Shown here: positions 14,354-22,126 of the stretch, piece after piece
Layout: every line of letters starts with the position of its first letter
Numbering within the stretch: the first letter of the stretch is position 1
Source of the DNA: a bacterium
GTDB lineage: Bacteria; Vulcanimicrobiota; Xenobia; Xenobiales; JADMJV01
Direction: 5' to 3'
NCBI GenBank assembly: GCA_018780265.1
Contig: JADMJV010000147.1
Location: forward strand, 29,897-62,977
DNA length: 33,081 bases
The notes under the pieces: generated by a model
What the model was told of the DNA's origin: nothing
Database searches by the model: none
The model's input: the letters and a program-made list of their open reading frames with translations, nothing else
Made by a program: the position numbers and the translations under genes

Positions 14354-15061
14354 GTGCTGAGAATCGTTTTGTTTTTGGTGGTCCTCGTCTACCCCGTGTG
14401 CGCACAGAACCCGCGCGAACTGGAACGAGCCATCAAGTCAGAATATCCCGGCGGGTATGAAATCACTGTTGAGCGCTTTTCGATCGTGCCCTATGGCCAG
14501 GGCTACTTCGCGCTGACCCGGGGGCGCTCCAACGATGTCAGCGAGCACTACGCTGTTTGGGAGACCTTGAACGGACGCTGGTCCTACATCTTCGACTATA
14601 ACCTCAACGGACGTTTTCTCGGCAGCCCAAAAGAACTCGACGAACTTTACGGGCGTCACCGTCTATCCAGCAAAATGCGGCAACAGTTGGTGGGAGGAAA
14701 CTCGTGTGCCTTCCCTCCCAGCCCCAAGGCTCGCCCGCTGACCGGGCTGGAGCAGGGTCTGCTGCACACCGCCCGCCGTCATTTCCCACCCGGCGGGCCT
14801 TTTATGCAGAGCTTCAAGTTCCTTAAGGCGAACCTTGCCGCGAGCCACGGTTCGATGGGAGTCATCTCCTCCGGGATGATAGCCGTGTGGCGGAAGCAAT
14901 CCGGAAAATGGCGCCTGGTTTTTGAATATCGCCCCTGGGCCATGAGCAACGCCCAGATAGCCGCCCTCTATGCCCGCCACGATCTGACGCCGGAATGGCG
15001 CCAACGCATCGAGCATTTCGACTACGAAAAAGACCAGATCCACGCGGTCTCGGGTCTATAG
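14354..15061 (+). CDS. Secreted protein with an internal duplication
   Basis: 235 aa, family not recognised. The signal peptide is MLRIVLFLVVLVYPVCA, with cleavage before QNPRE. The mature part holds two related halves. YAVWETLNGRWSYIFDY and SPKELDELYGRHRLSSKMRQ in the first correspond to IAVWRKQSGKWRLVFEY and SNAQIAALYARHDLTPEWRQ in the second, each of about 80 residues. The GTG start has AAGG about 12 bases upstream, within the nested hairpin. It follows the CHAT gene by 64 bp on the same strand, so co-expression with an exported CHAT protein is likely. A role as its partner or substrate would be a guess. Confidence 0.8.
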   Translation: MLRIVLFLVVLVYPVCAQNPRELERAIKSEYPGGYEITVERFSIVPYGQGYFALTRGRSNDVSEHYAVWETLNGRWSYIFDYNLNGRFLGSPKELDELYGRHRLSSKMRQQLVGGNSCAFPPSPKARPLTGLEQGLLHTARRHFPPGGPFMQSFKFLKANLAASHGSMGVISSGMIAVWRKQSGKWRLVFEYRPWAMSNAQIAALYARHDLTPEWRQRIEHFDYEKDQIHAVSGL

Positions 15062-15139
15062 CGACAGTAGTTTGCGCCTCTGCGAGCAGCCGGACATGCG
15101 GTCAAGGAATGGTGGCTCCCGAGGAAGAACGTCACTTTC

Positions 15140-15229
15140 ATGGACCTGAGCCAACTCACTTTGTTGGGGGTTCTGCTAACCGTGACGGCGAGTCAAGGGG
15201 AACGCACCGACCTGGAAGGTTTGTGGTAA
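15140..15229 (+). CDS. Possible small signal-peptide-like ORF or 5' remnant
   Basis: 29-aa frame whose hydrophobic core LTLLGVLLTVTA and following SQG look like a signal peptide. It then stops after ten polar residues ending LEGLW. GAGGAAG lies 13 bases upstream. It sits in the 180-bp gap before the convergent gene at 15242. It may be a tiny secreted peptide or the 5' end of a gene whose body was lost. The rest of the gap shows nothing clear. Confidence 0.3.
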   Translation: MDLSQLTLLGVLLTVTASQGERTDLEGLW

Positions 15230-15241
15230 AAGATTCCGCAC

Positions 15242-15814
15242 TCAACGCTGAGGCGGAGGGTGGGAACGCTGAGTCCAAATCACCAAGAACTCCTGACACC
15301 CCGCGTCACCCAGGCGACATGCCTCCTTGGCCTTCTTCTCGGCATCCCGCAGTAAAAGCTGCCGCGCCTCACCCTGAACCTGCTGGGCCTCGCGAGCAAA
15401 GAGAATGCTCTCGTAGCAGAGGCCGTGGGCCCTGGATATTTTGTGGTGGGGAGGGACCATAAGGTCGGGAACCTGCTGCCCATCCAGTTGCTCAAGGCTA
15501 ACGCTCAATTCCTTGAGAAATTGCCGACTCTGGCTCTCCCACTCTGCCCACTCTCCTCTTTGGAACTGCTCAATCAGCCGGCAGTTGATCGTGCATACGG
15601 CCTTGACACCAACGCGAAATCCCGAGTCAAACCGGTGTCCGTATTCAAGGTAGGCGGGCCAGTTCTTGGAACTCTGGAAAACCCGAGACGGTGGTGTATA
15701 ACGGAGACAGGGCGGGTGGTAAAAATGCATACTGTCGAGTTGCTGACTGAGCTGGAAACAGAACCAGACCGAGTAGACAAACAAAATGCACAACCGCCCC
15801 AGCCACCAGGGCAC
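15242..15814 (-). CDS. Hypothetical protein with N-terminal membrane anchor
   Basis: About 190 aa. I place the start at a GTG with AAAGG just upstream; an in-frame GTG at 15874 would add 20 residues. A single hydrophobic helix near the N terminus (WLGRLCILFVYSVWFCF) is followed by a soluble region with four Cys (VCTINCRL, LCYES, DAGCQEF) and a coiled-coil-like helix rich in Ala/Glu/Lys (LLLRDAEKKAKEACRLGDAG). No family recognised. It probably faces the periplasm from an inner-membrane anchor. It converges on the + strand CHAT pair. Confidence 0.65.
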   Translation of the reverse strand: MPWWLGRLCILFVYSVWFCFQLSQQLDSMHFYHPPCLRYTPPSRVFQSSKNWPAYLEYGHRFDSGFRVGVKAVCTINCRLIEQFQRGEWAEWESQSRQFLKELSVSLEQLDGQQVPDLMVPPHHKISRAHGLCYESILFAREAQQVQGEARQLLLRDAEKKAKEACRLGDAGCQEFLVIWTQRSHPPPQR

Positions 15815-15926
15815 GCCCACCTTTGAAACGGAGGGCGGGGGGTGACTACAAACGCGCCAATTGCTCACAAACACTGGTTATACCCAAAAGCGTCGTGAAC
15901 GGTCCATATCGGTGAAGTGTGTCGGG

Positions 15927-16304
15927 CTATTTAAGCGGACACGAACCCAGGCCGCGAAGATGCAATTCTTTGGGCTTGCTATCTCGGGGGACGGCAATGT
16001 AGATGCGATCGAGCGTCACGCTCTGACCGGCATCCAGCATCTGTTCGTCACGATAGCGGGCCCGCTCCACAAGGTGGTTCTGGCCCTTGTCATCAAGTAC
16101 ATAAAACTGGTTGTTGGTGATGCGCACGGTTTTATCGCCCAGATTGGTACATTTGACCTGAAAACAGTAGAGTTGGCTGTTGGGGTCAGCCGTACTGGCG
16201 GCGGATTGCTGCAGCACTGCGAGTTGGACGCTGCCGGTCTGGCGGGGACGGGCCAGTCCGGCAATGGGGAGCACAAGCATTAGAAAGCACAGTAAGTTAC
16301 GCAT
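15927..16304 (-). CDS. Secreted DUF4352-like protein
   Basis: 125 aa. Start at ATG 16304, giving the signal peptide MRNLLCFLMLVLPIAGLA followed by RPRQ. The mature region has the immunoglobulin-like pattern of DUF4352 domains: QLYCFQVKCTNLGDKTVRIT, FYVLDDKGQNHLV, LDAGQSVTLDRIYIAVPRD. Such domains are small extracytoplasmic beta-sandwiches, often lipoproteins; no lipobox is seen here. The two Cys in YCFQVKC lie in the predicted first strand pair. It lies 66 bp downstream of the zinc-ribbon-like gene and may share its transcript. Confidence 0.75.
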   Translation of the reverse strand: MRNLLCFLMLVLPIAGLARPRQTGSVQLAVLQQSAASTADPNSQLYCFQVKCTNLGDKTVRITNNQFYVLDDKGQNHLVERARYRDEQMLDAGQSVTLDRIYIAVPRDSKPKELHLRGLGSCPLK

Positions 16305-16370
16305 GACTGCCAGTTCTGCGCAGTTCGGTTGAGATCCTAGGGAAGGCCACCCCAAACGAAGCCGCCGATT

Positions 16371-17261
16371 TCACTCAGAAAAGGAGGCTCCATCTTGCAT
16401 AGCTTGCTCTCTTTCCAGCCGACGAGCCTCTTCCGGGCGGCCCACCTGGCGAAAAAGGCCCGGCAGGCGACGCACCAGTCCGACCGCGCTGGCATAGACC
16501 TTGTCCCAGCCTTGATTGAGTTCGCGCATTTTGCGGGTGGCCAGGCCCAGCCTGAAGTCCTGCAAACCCTGGATCCCTCGCTGGACTTCGTGGGCTATTT
16601 CCAAGTCGCTGTGCCGAGCCAGGCGCATCAACTCTTGCAAAGTTGCCTCCAGAGGCAGCAACAGTGCGGCCAGGGACCGCAGGGGGCGATCTCCCTCGAT
16701 AACTTCACGATAGGCTTTGTATAGACGCAAATAGTCCCCGCCCAAATGTGCGCTCTCCAGACTGTCGGACATGTTGGGGTCGGGATAGAGGCGCTCCAAG
16801 TGACAGGAAGCACAGATTTCCTCGGGGCCTTTAGAGCCGCAGCGAATGCAGACTGGCACCGAACCGTCGGTCCAACTACTCAGCTCGTCCTCGACCTGAC
16901 GAATTTCGCCAAGGATTGCCTTCAGAATGACGCTCGACTCTAAAACAGGTTGCCCGCCGCGCAAGGCTGCCCGAAGCACATCCAGTTCGTCGGACAACTC
17001 GGCCAGCAATTGATGCAGGCGCTCATAGGTTTCGTGAAAATCGATGTCCATCCGCTGCTGGGCGATGTCAGCTCGGCTTTCGGTCAGGGCCTCCAAAGCA
17101 ACCTTTTGAAGAAGGTCCACACCGTTTAGCAGCGGCTCGAGTGGAATAGACCCTTGCCGCCACTGGCCTAGTAGAACGAGAAAACCGCGAAGAGTAGAAG
17201 GCTCGTGGCGCTCGCCACCCTTCCCAAAGGCCCCTTTCATTCCCTTGAGCAAGTCGTCCAT
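16371..17261 (-). CDS. Helical protein with a CxxC...CxxC zinc-ribbon-like motif
   Basis: 296 aa, no family recognised. Start MDDLLKGMKG has an ideal GGAGG six bases upstream; longer in-frame readings run through the hairpins and the Cys-rich gene and are rejected. Residues 25-135 are amphipathic helices. Residues 148-163 hold VCIRCGSKG and ICASCHLERLYPDPN (Cys148, 151, 160, 163), a likely structural Zn site. Residues 175-290 are again helical (LARHSDLEIAHEVQRGIQGL). No membrane segment. It lies 85 bp downstream of the Cys-rich peptide gene on the same strand. Possibly an adaptor; function unknown. Confidence 0.75.
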   Translation of the reverse strand: MDDLLKGMKGAFGKGGERHEPSTLRGFLVLLGQWRQGSIPLEPLLNGVDLLQKVALEALTESRADIAQQRMDIDFHETYERLHQLLAELSDELDVLRAALRGGQPVLESSVILKAILGEIRQVEDELSSWTDGSVPVCIRCGSKGPEEICASCHLERLYPDPNMSDSLESAHLGGDYLRLYKAYREVIEGDRPLRSLAALLLPLEATLQELMRLARHSDLEIAHEVQRGIQGLQDFRLGLATRKMRELNQGWDKVYASAVGLVRRLPGLFRQVGRPEEARRLEREQAMQDGASFSE

Positions 17262-17283
17262 AGCAACCTCCAGAAAACAAATC

Positions 17284-17331
17284 AGGCCAGCCCCTTTGCG
17301 AGACCGGCCTGCACAATGCGCGAACTGCGCA
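17284..17331 (-). other. Two hairpins between the Cys-rich and zinc-ribbon genes
   Basis: CAGGCC (17284-17289) pairs with GGCCTG (17306-17311), and TGCGC (17317-17321) pairs with GCGCA (17327-17331) around GAACT. They lie in the 85-bp gap after the Cys-rich gene stop. They could attenuate or stabilise transcript between the two genes. No T-run supports termination. Confidence 0.4.
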
Positions 17332-17346
17332 CTGAATAGATTAACG

Positions 17347-17607
17347 TCAGCCGCCGACTTTGCGGGCTTTGCCCACCCCTTTGGCAGCGCAGCAGCTACA
17401 TCCCTTTTTGCATTTTCCGCCCTTACAACAACTGCCGCCCTTGCAGCACGACGACGACTCCTGGCCGGTACCAGCCCCCTCGCTTTGCTTATTTTGCAGC
17501 AATTGAGCCAGCAATGCCATAATATCATCTGAACTGTTGGTTTCTTTGGTCTTCGACCCACCCGACTGACCAACTTGAGCGAACTGTCCGATGCCTGAAA
17601 TGGCCAC
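17347..17607 (-). CDS. Small Cys-rich protein (metallothionein- or RiPP-precursor-like tail)
   Basis: 86 aa from a GTG with AGGGAGG five bases upstream; ATG 17646 in frame has no SD. The N-terminal 50 residues are Gly/Ser/Gln-rich with one helix (DIMALLAQLLQNK). Residues 54-73 hold eight Cys in a Gly/Lys frame: CCKGGSCCKGGKCKKGCSCC. A basic Gly tail follows. No signal peptide. The Cys density fits thiolate metal binding. A leader-plus-core layout could also suit a ribosomally made peptide, but no modification enzyme is nearby. The adjacent zinc-ribbon gene makes a metal link conceivable, which is inference. GTTACCAAAGT at 17686-17696 upstream matches half of the XRE operator. Confidence 0.7.
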   Translation of the reverse strand: MAISGIGQFAQVGQSGGSKTKETNSSDDIMALLAQLLQNKQSEGAGTGQESSSCCKGGSCCKGGKCKKGCSCCAAKGVGKARKVGG

Positions 17608-17799
17608 GCGCGCCTCCCTGATGTGTTGTTCTCCGTGTTCTTCCATGAGGGTAGGCCATACGGGAGTGTTTGTGTGAGGGCGATAGTTACCAAAGTGTAA
17701 AATATGGAGCGATTTTGTGTCCAGCCTGTATCATTATCCTCAGAGGTTCTCTCTTATCGATGCTTGCGCGGATACGACCCCAAGTAGCTTTACATTGAG

Positions 17800-18033
17800 A
17801 TGTTGCGATTTCTATTTCCTTGCCTCCCCTACTCGCCCTCGACGACGGAGCCGATATTTGAGGCTCAGCGCAATGCGGCTCTAGAACTGAGCTACGAGGA
17901 CATGCAGCAGGAAGATAGACCGGTGTCACGACCGGCGGCGCGGTCCGAGGAAAGCGCGGGAGTATCACGATCTGGAGCGGCTCGATTGGAAGATGTTGAC
18001 CTCGATGAAAGACTACACACGTTGTCATTGTAA
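17800..18033 (+). CDS. Weak candidate ORF upstream of the response regulator
   Basis: 77-aa frame with no family resemblance. The first third (MLRFLFPCLPYSP) is hydrophobic; the rest is Glu/Arg-rich. There is no SD. Its TAA lies directly before the SD of the next small ORF. The sequence from 17694 to 18044 otherwise shows no promoter or gene I can defend. A different frame gives REYHDLERLDWKMLTSMKDY near 17966-18025, so the stretch may be a decayed gene. Confidence 0.25.
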   Translation: MLRFLFPCLPYSPSTTEPIFEAQRNAALELSYEDMQQEDRPVSRPAARSEESAGVSRSGAARLEDVDLDERLHTLSL

Positions 18034-18044
18034 GGGAGGTTGGC

Positions 18045-18206
18045 TTGCAGGCTCTAGAGGGAGTAACCCCCGCCACAGTTGGACTGCCTTTTGAAGAGCC
18101 GCCGGTGACGGACCTCACAGCCCCCGCCGAGGCTTTGGCGCTGGCCGACAGGGGGCCTCAGCAAGGGATATCGCTATGGGCGTGCGAACCCCCCCGCCAT
18201 GCCTAA
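18045..18206 (+). CDS. Small ORF overlapping the response regulator start
   Basis: 53-aa frame from a TTG with a near-perfect AAGGGAGG five bases upstream. It is acidic and Ala/Pro-rich (TPATVGLPFEEPPVTDLTAP) with no recognised motif. Its TAA lies 8 bases inside the REC gene that starts at 18199. That gene has no SD of its own, so reinitiation after this ORF would explain its translation. The strong SD is the main support. Confidence 0.42.
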   Translation: MQALEGVTPATVGLPFEEPPVTDLTAPAEALALADRGPQQGISLWACEPPRHA

Positions 18207-19062
18207 CATTTTGATTCTCGACGACGATCCTCAAATGTTGACCTCCCTGAGCGACGTGCTGCAGAGTTCCGGATACTCCGTGGCCTGTGCCAGTTCCGGG
18301 CAAGAAGCCATAGACAAGGTGCAGAATGAGCCCGACAAATTTGATCTGGTGCTGGCCGACGTGCGAATGAGTGGCATGGACGGGCTGGATTGTCTGAGCC
18401 AACTGGTGGGCCTGAATCCCAAGTTGAAGAGTGTGGTCATGACAGGTTACGCCTCCGATGATGCACCTGGAAGGGCCATGGAAGTGGCCAGCAGTGACTA
18501 TCTGCGCAAGCCCTTCAACGCCGAGGATTTGCTTCAGTCGGTGGCACGCGTGCTCAAGGCAGGCAGCGAAGCTAAGGGCTACCAACTACTGCTGAATAAG
18601 GCACGGGCCGCCGCCCAAAAAGTGGGCGTGGCCCTGAGCGGGTTGGAGGCGGTTCGTGACCGAGCTTTTCAATGGTACTACATCGGTATCCGTTCAGGGT
18701 TGTTAGGGGCCACGGCCGCTCGCTCGATTTGGGAATGGCTGGAATCCACCGAGTGGGAACGGCTGAGCGCCGAGAAAGATCTGGATCTGCTCTCTAACGT
18801 ACAGGAGTTGAAGGCCGGTTACGAAAAAGTTAGCTATTTCTGCAAGACGCCGGCCGCCATCACCTCGGCCGAACGCAACAAAGAAGAGGCTCTAAGCAGG
18901 GCGGAGTTTCAACCGTTCTTCAAGCACATTCAAAACGGCCTGATTTCTTGCGAGCAACTCAAGTTGGCCGTATATCTGCGATCCCTGCCTCCCTCCGAAC
19001 TCGCCGATGCGCCAGAACTTCGGGAGCTGAAACAAAAAATCTGGAACGAATTGAAACTCTAG
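18199..19062 (+). CDS. Response regulator with unrecognised C-terminal domain (paralogue 1)
   Basis: 287 aa. REC domain 1-120 with the acidic pocket LDDDP, phospho-acceptor Asp54 (LADVRMSGMDG), Thr/Ser region VVMTGYAS and Lys104 (YLRKPF). Residues 150-275 are a helical domain I do not recognise; it is no known HTH, GGDEF or HD domain. Signature points are RAFQWYYIGIRSGLLGATAA, YEKVSYFCKTPAAI, FQPFFKHIQNGLISCEQLKLAV. The same domain is in the protein at 21302-22120. It converges on the Ser/Thr kinase at 19059, sharing CTAG as both stops. The partner histidine kinase is probably the GAF kinase at 20000. Confidence 0.88.
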   Translation: MPNILILDDDPQMLTSLSDVLQSSGYSVACASSGQEAIDKVQNEPDKFDLVLADVRMSGMDGLDCLSQLVGLNPKLKSVVMTGYASDDAPGRAMEVASSDYLRKPFNAEDLLQSVARVLKAGSEAKGYQLLLNKARAAAQKVGVALSGLEAVRDRAFQWYYIGIRSGLLGATAARSIWEWLESTEWERLSAEKDLDLLSNVQELKAGYEKVSYFCKTPAAITSAERNKEEALSRAEFQPFFKHIQNGLISCEQLKLAVYLRSLPPSELADAPELRELKQKIWNELKL

Positions 19063-19970
19063 CTCTTGAGCCACCCCAGCCAGGAGCGAACGGGGGTGGG
19101 CGGCTCTGGGGCTGCGACCGGGCCTCCGTCCAACGCCAACCGAGCGGCCCGTACGCTGGTGAACCGGTCCTCGGGGTTAAGGGCCAAACACTTTTCCAAC
19201 CAGGCAGCCAGGGGCGAGCTGAGATCTGGATGGTATTGGGCTGCGGCTGGAAATGCCCCAAAATCAGCCCGTTGAGCCTGTCCTCGGGTGACCACGTAGT
19301 GGACCGTGGCGGCCAAACAAAAGAGGTCCGAGCGCGGCTCCAGCCTTCCAGTGAAATGCTCTGGGGAGGCCGTTTGAGGGGAACCCTGATAGTCGCCCAG
19401 CGTAAAGGGCGGAAGAAAGACTCGCGAGATACCAAAGTCTACCAGGAAAATCTGGCCTTTGGCAGTGCGAATCACGTTGGCGGGCTTTAAATCCAGGTAC
19501 AGGATAGGCGGCCTGAGGGCGTGCAAAATCTCCAGTTGGCGGCACAGGTCCTGAGCCAGTTGGCGAATCTCCGAATCTTCTGGGAAGATCCAGGGGCTTC
19601 GCTGCACCTCCTGTTCCAGGGTCAGCCCCTCTATAAACTCTGTGACCAGGTAGAGGTGACCGTCGGCTTCGCAAATCTCGACGAATCGGGAGAAATTGCC
19701 CAGCGGCAAGCGCTGCAGCATTTGGGCCTCCCCTCGCAGGTGGAGGGCCGCCCGCGCGTCAGCCAGGGGAACTTCCTTGACAAAACAACTGCGCTCGCCC
19801 ACCTGGCCCCGATAAGCGCAACCCATGCCGCCCCGTGCCAGGAAAGTCAGACGATATCGTCCGAGCAGAGGGTGATCGGGACTGCGCACCGTGAGGCCCT
19901 GACCGGACTGACTGGGGCAGGCTACACGATGAGCTTTCATTCCACGGAAATTCGCGGTCGCCGAAGGCAT
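19059..19970 (-). CDS. Soluble Ser/Thr protein kinase
   Basis: 303 aa. Kinase domain 38-280: Gly loop ARGGMGCAYRG, Lys65 (CFVKEV), a catalytic loop YLDLKPANV with Asp160, DFG Asp178 (LVDFGISR), and SPEHF for the APE motif. The catalytic loop has Tyr-Leu-Asp where His-Arg-Asp is usual, so it is a non-RD kinase that may not need activation-loop phosphorylation. No membrane segment or sensor domain; the tail is Pro-rich. In-frame ATG 19940 is an alternative start. The kinase of the large fusion at 22127 shares TASPEHF and the spacing around it, so the two are paralogues. It lies between REC paralogue 1 and the GAF histidine kinase. Confidence 0.92.
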   Translation of the reverse strand: MPSATANFRGMKAHRVACPSQSGQGLTVRSPDHPLLGRYRLTFLARGGMGCAYRGQVGERSCFVKEVPLADARAALHLRGEAQMLQRLPLGNFSRFVEICEADGHLYLVTEFIEGLTLEQEVQRSPWIFPEDSEIRQLAQDLCRQLEILHALRPPILYLDLKPANVIRTAKGQIFLVDFGISRVFLPPFTLGDYQGSPQTASPEHFTGRLEPRSDLFCLAATVHYVVTRGQAQRADFGAFPAAAQYHPDLSSPLAAWLEKCLALNPEDRFTSVRAARLALDGGPVAAPEPPTPVRSWLGWLKS

Positions 19971-19999
19971 CCCTGGAAAGCCCGCCGAATCTAGCGCCC

Positions 20000-21295
20000 A
20001 TGAGCCAGACCACCCGGCATGACAACGAAGAGACGGGTGCGGCGCTACAGAAGGAGCACCTGGAACTGCTGCTGCGCGCCAGTCAGATGTTGAGCTCCAG
20101 CCTGGACCTGCAACAGGTTCTGGACACCCTGATGGATCAAGCTCTGGACGTATTGGGGGCCGAACGCGGTTTGATTCTCCTGCGCGCCGAGGAAAGCGGT
20201 CAGTGGGTTCCTCGCTGCGCTCGCAGTCTGGACGTGGAGACCATCGTGAGCGAAGGCTTTCGCTTCAGTCGCGGTGTGGTAGACGAAGTTATGCGCACCT
20301 GTCGCCCGGTCTTGACCAGCGACGCCCTGGAAGACGAGCGTTTTCGAGAGAGTGCGTCGGTCAATCTCTTCAGCCTGCGCTCGGTGCTGTGTGTTCCATT
20401 GAAAGGCGCCCGCCAGTTGGGCGTCATCTACCTGGACAACAGTCTCACCCGAGGCGTCTTTGGCGAGCAGGAGCAAAGCTTGCTGGAAGCCATCGCCGGT
20501 CAGGCCGCCATCGCAATGGAGAACGCCATGCTCTATGAGCAGTTGCAGAAGGTCCACGAAACCAGTATGGAACGAGCTCGCCAGGAACTGGCCCAAACCC
20601 AGGCCCAACTTTTCCAGTCTTCAAAAATGGCAGCCATCGGCCAACTGGCCGCGGGCGTGGCCCACGAGATCAATAACCCGCTTGGTGCCATCTCGCTCAA
20701 CATCTCGACTCTGAGCAAAGCAACCCAGGATAGCGACGCCCTGCGCCGCCTGGGGGTGGTGTCGCAGGCAACCGAACGTTGCCGCTCCATCGTTTTGCGC
20801 CTGCTCACTTTTGCCCGTCCCCAGGAAGCGCTGGAAGAAGTGGTCGATCTGGCAGAATCACTGGCCTCCACCCTGGAACTGGTATCTGGAGAACTGAGCC
20901 GCTATTCAATCCTCGTGGACAACCAACTGGTCAAAGGGGCCTACATTTTAGGGGACTCGACCGAGTTGTCCCAGGTCTTTCTAAACTTCATTATCAATGC
21001 TCGCGACGCAATGGCTCAAGCGGAGGCCGGCCAGGAGCGACGCCTGACGGTGCGCTGTCAACCTGGCAACCCGGTCCGAGTGGAGATTGAGGATACGGGA
21101 GAGGGGATGTCGCAAGAAATCCAACAACGAATTTTTGAGCCGTTCTTCACCACCAAAGCGGTGGGCAAGGGGGTGGGCCTGGGAATGTCCATCGCCTATC
21201 AAATGCTGAACCGCCACGGGGTAAAGCTAGAGATTCAATCCAAGATTGGACAAGGCACCCGCTTCATTTTGCTTTTCCCTCCCTGCGAGGACTAA
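20000..21295 (+). CDS. GAF-domain sensor histidine kinase
   Basis: 431 aa, cytoplasmic. GAF domain 22-180 (LDLQQVLDTLMDQALDVLGAE; VLCVPLKGARQLGVIYLDN). A coiled linker leads to HisKA with the phospho-accepting His222 in GVAHEINNPLGAISLNI. The HATPase domain has NFIINARDAM (N box), EDTGEGMS (G1), FEPFFTTK (F box) and GKGVGLGMSIAYQML (G2). It starts 29 bp from the divergent Ser/Thr kinase and ends 6 bp before the REC paralogue on the other strand. It probably phosphorylates one or both neighbouring REC proteins and senses a cytoplasmic small molecule through GAF; the ligand is unknown. Confidence 0.94.
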   Translation: MSQTTRHDNEETGAALQKEHLELLLRASQMLSSSLDLQQVLDTLMDQALDVLGAERGLILLRAEESGQWVPRCARSLDVETIVSEGFRFSRGVVDEVMRTCRPVLTSDALEDERFRESASVNLFSLRSVLCVPLKGARQLGVIYLDNSLTRGVFGEQEQSLLEAIAGQAAIAMENAMLYEQLQKVHETSMERARQELAQTQAQLFQSSKMAAIGQLAAGVAHEINNPLGAISLNISTLSKATQDSDALRRLGVVSQATERCRSIVLRLLTFARPQEALEEVVDLAESLASTLELVSGELSRYSILVDNQLVKGAYILGDSTELSQVFLNFIINARDAMAQAEAGQERRLTVRCQPGNPVRVEIEDTGEGMSQEIQQRIFEPFFTTKAVGKGVGLGMSIAYQMLNRHGVKLEIQSKIGQGTRFILLFPPCED

Positions 21296-21301
21296 GGGTC
21301 C

Positions 21302-22120
21302 TCAGGTCCAGACCAGGCGAAAAAGACCGCAGTCCTCGCTGCCGGGTTGTTCTTTTTGAGCCCGGCGCAGGCTCACGGCAATCTTGAGTTGATCGGGGTT
21401 GATTTTGCCCGTGCGAATGTTGTTAAAAAGGCGCTGGAAGGCGATGCGAGAAACGCCACCCACTTTGCGAGCGGCACCGTTCATAATGGACGGCGATTTG
21501 CAATATTCGAGCACCGTAAGGTAGCTATCCTGAAGGTCTAATGCGGCCATGCGCAACTGAAGGTCGCGCTCCAGATCGTGATGCATATTCTCGACGGTCT
21601 CCAGGTGGTCCCAAATTTGCAAAGCGGTACTGGCACCCAGATGGGCTGAACGGACGCCCAGGTAAAATCCTTGTAGAGTCCTGCGACGCGTTGCCTCCAT
21701 ATGCATCAAAGAGGACATAGCTTCGCGCATTTCAGGGGGGTATACGGCTCCCTCATCGCCCTGCTGGGCCAGCGCCCGAGTCACCGAAAGAAGCAGTTGT
21801 TCGGCCGTGAACGGCTTGCACAGGTAGTCACAGCTATCGAGATCCATTGCTCGGCCGGGAACCTCGACCGACGCGTAGCCTGTGATCACGATATTCTTCA
21901 GGCCTGCCCGGCCTTCACAGAGCTTCTCGATACACTCGATTCCATCCATACCAGCCATGCGCACGTCGGAGATGACTAAATCAAGGGGCCTGGTTTCTGC
22001 CAGGGCCAGCGCCTCCAGGCCTGAGGACGCACTGGCCACGTCATAACCGGCCTGAATTAACACGTCGGCGAGGGAATTGAGCATGTCGACATCGTCATCG
22101 ATAATGAGCACACTGGGCAT
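21302..22120 (-). CDS. Response regulator with unrecognised C-terminal domain (paralogue 2)
   Basis: 272 aa. REC domain with IDDD, Asp52 (ISDVRMAGMDG), ITGYAS and Lys102 (YLCKPF). Its C-terminal half aligns with that of the protein at 18199: RTLQGFYLGVRSAHLGASTA, LTVLEYCKSPSIM, FQRLFNNIRTGKINPDQLKIAV. The linker between the domains differs. The gene follows the large kinase by 6 bp, with GAGG at the ATG, so kinase and regulator form one operon. REC pairing with a Ser/Thr kinase occurs twice in this window. Output could be protein binding rather than DNA binding, as no HTH is seen. Confidence 0.88.
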   Translation of the reverse strand: MPSVLIIDDDVDMLNSLADVLIQAGYDVASASSGLEALALAETRPLDLVISDVRMAGMDGIECIEKLCEGRAGLKNIVITGYASVEVPGRAMDLDSCDYLCKPFTAEQLLLSVTRALAQQGDEGAVYPPEMREAMSSLMHMEATRRRTLQGFYLGVRSAHLGASTALQIWDHLETVENMHHDLERDLQLRMAALDLQDSYLTVLEYCKSPSIMNGAARKVGGVSRIAFQRLFNNIRTGKINPDQLKIAVSLRRAQKEQPGSEDCGLFRLVWT

Positions 22121-22126
22121 CCTCGG

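Noticed and set aside
17262..17693. Upstream extension of the zinc-ribbon-like gene
   Set aside because: It overlaps the Cys-rich gene in another frame and the hairpins, while ATG 17261 has an ideal SD.
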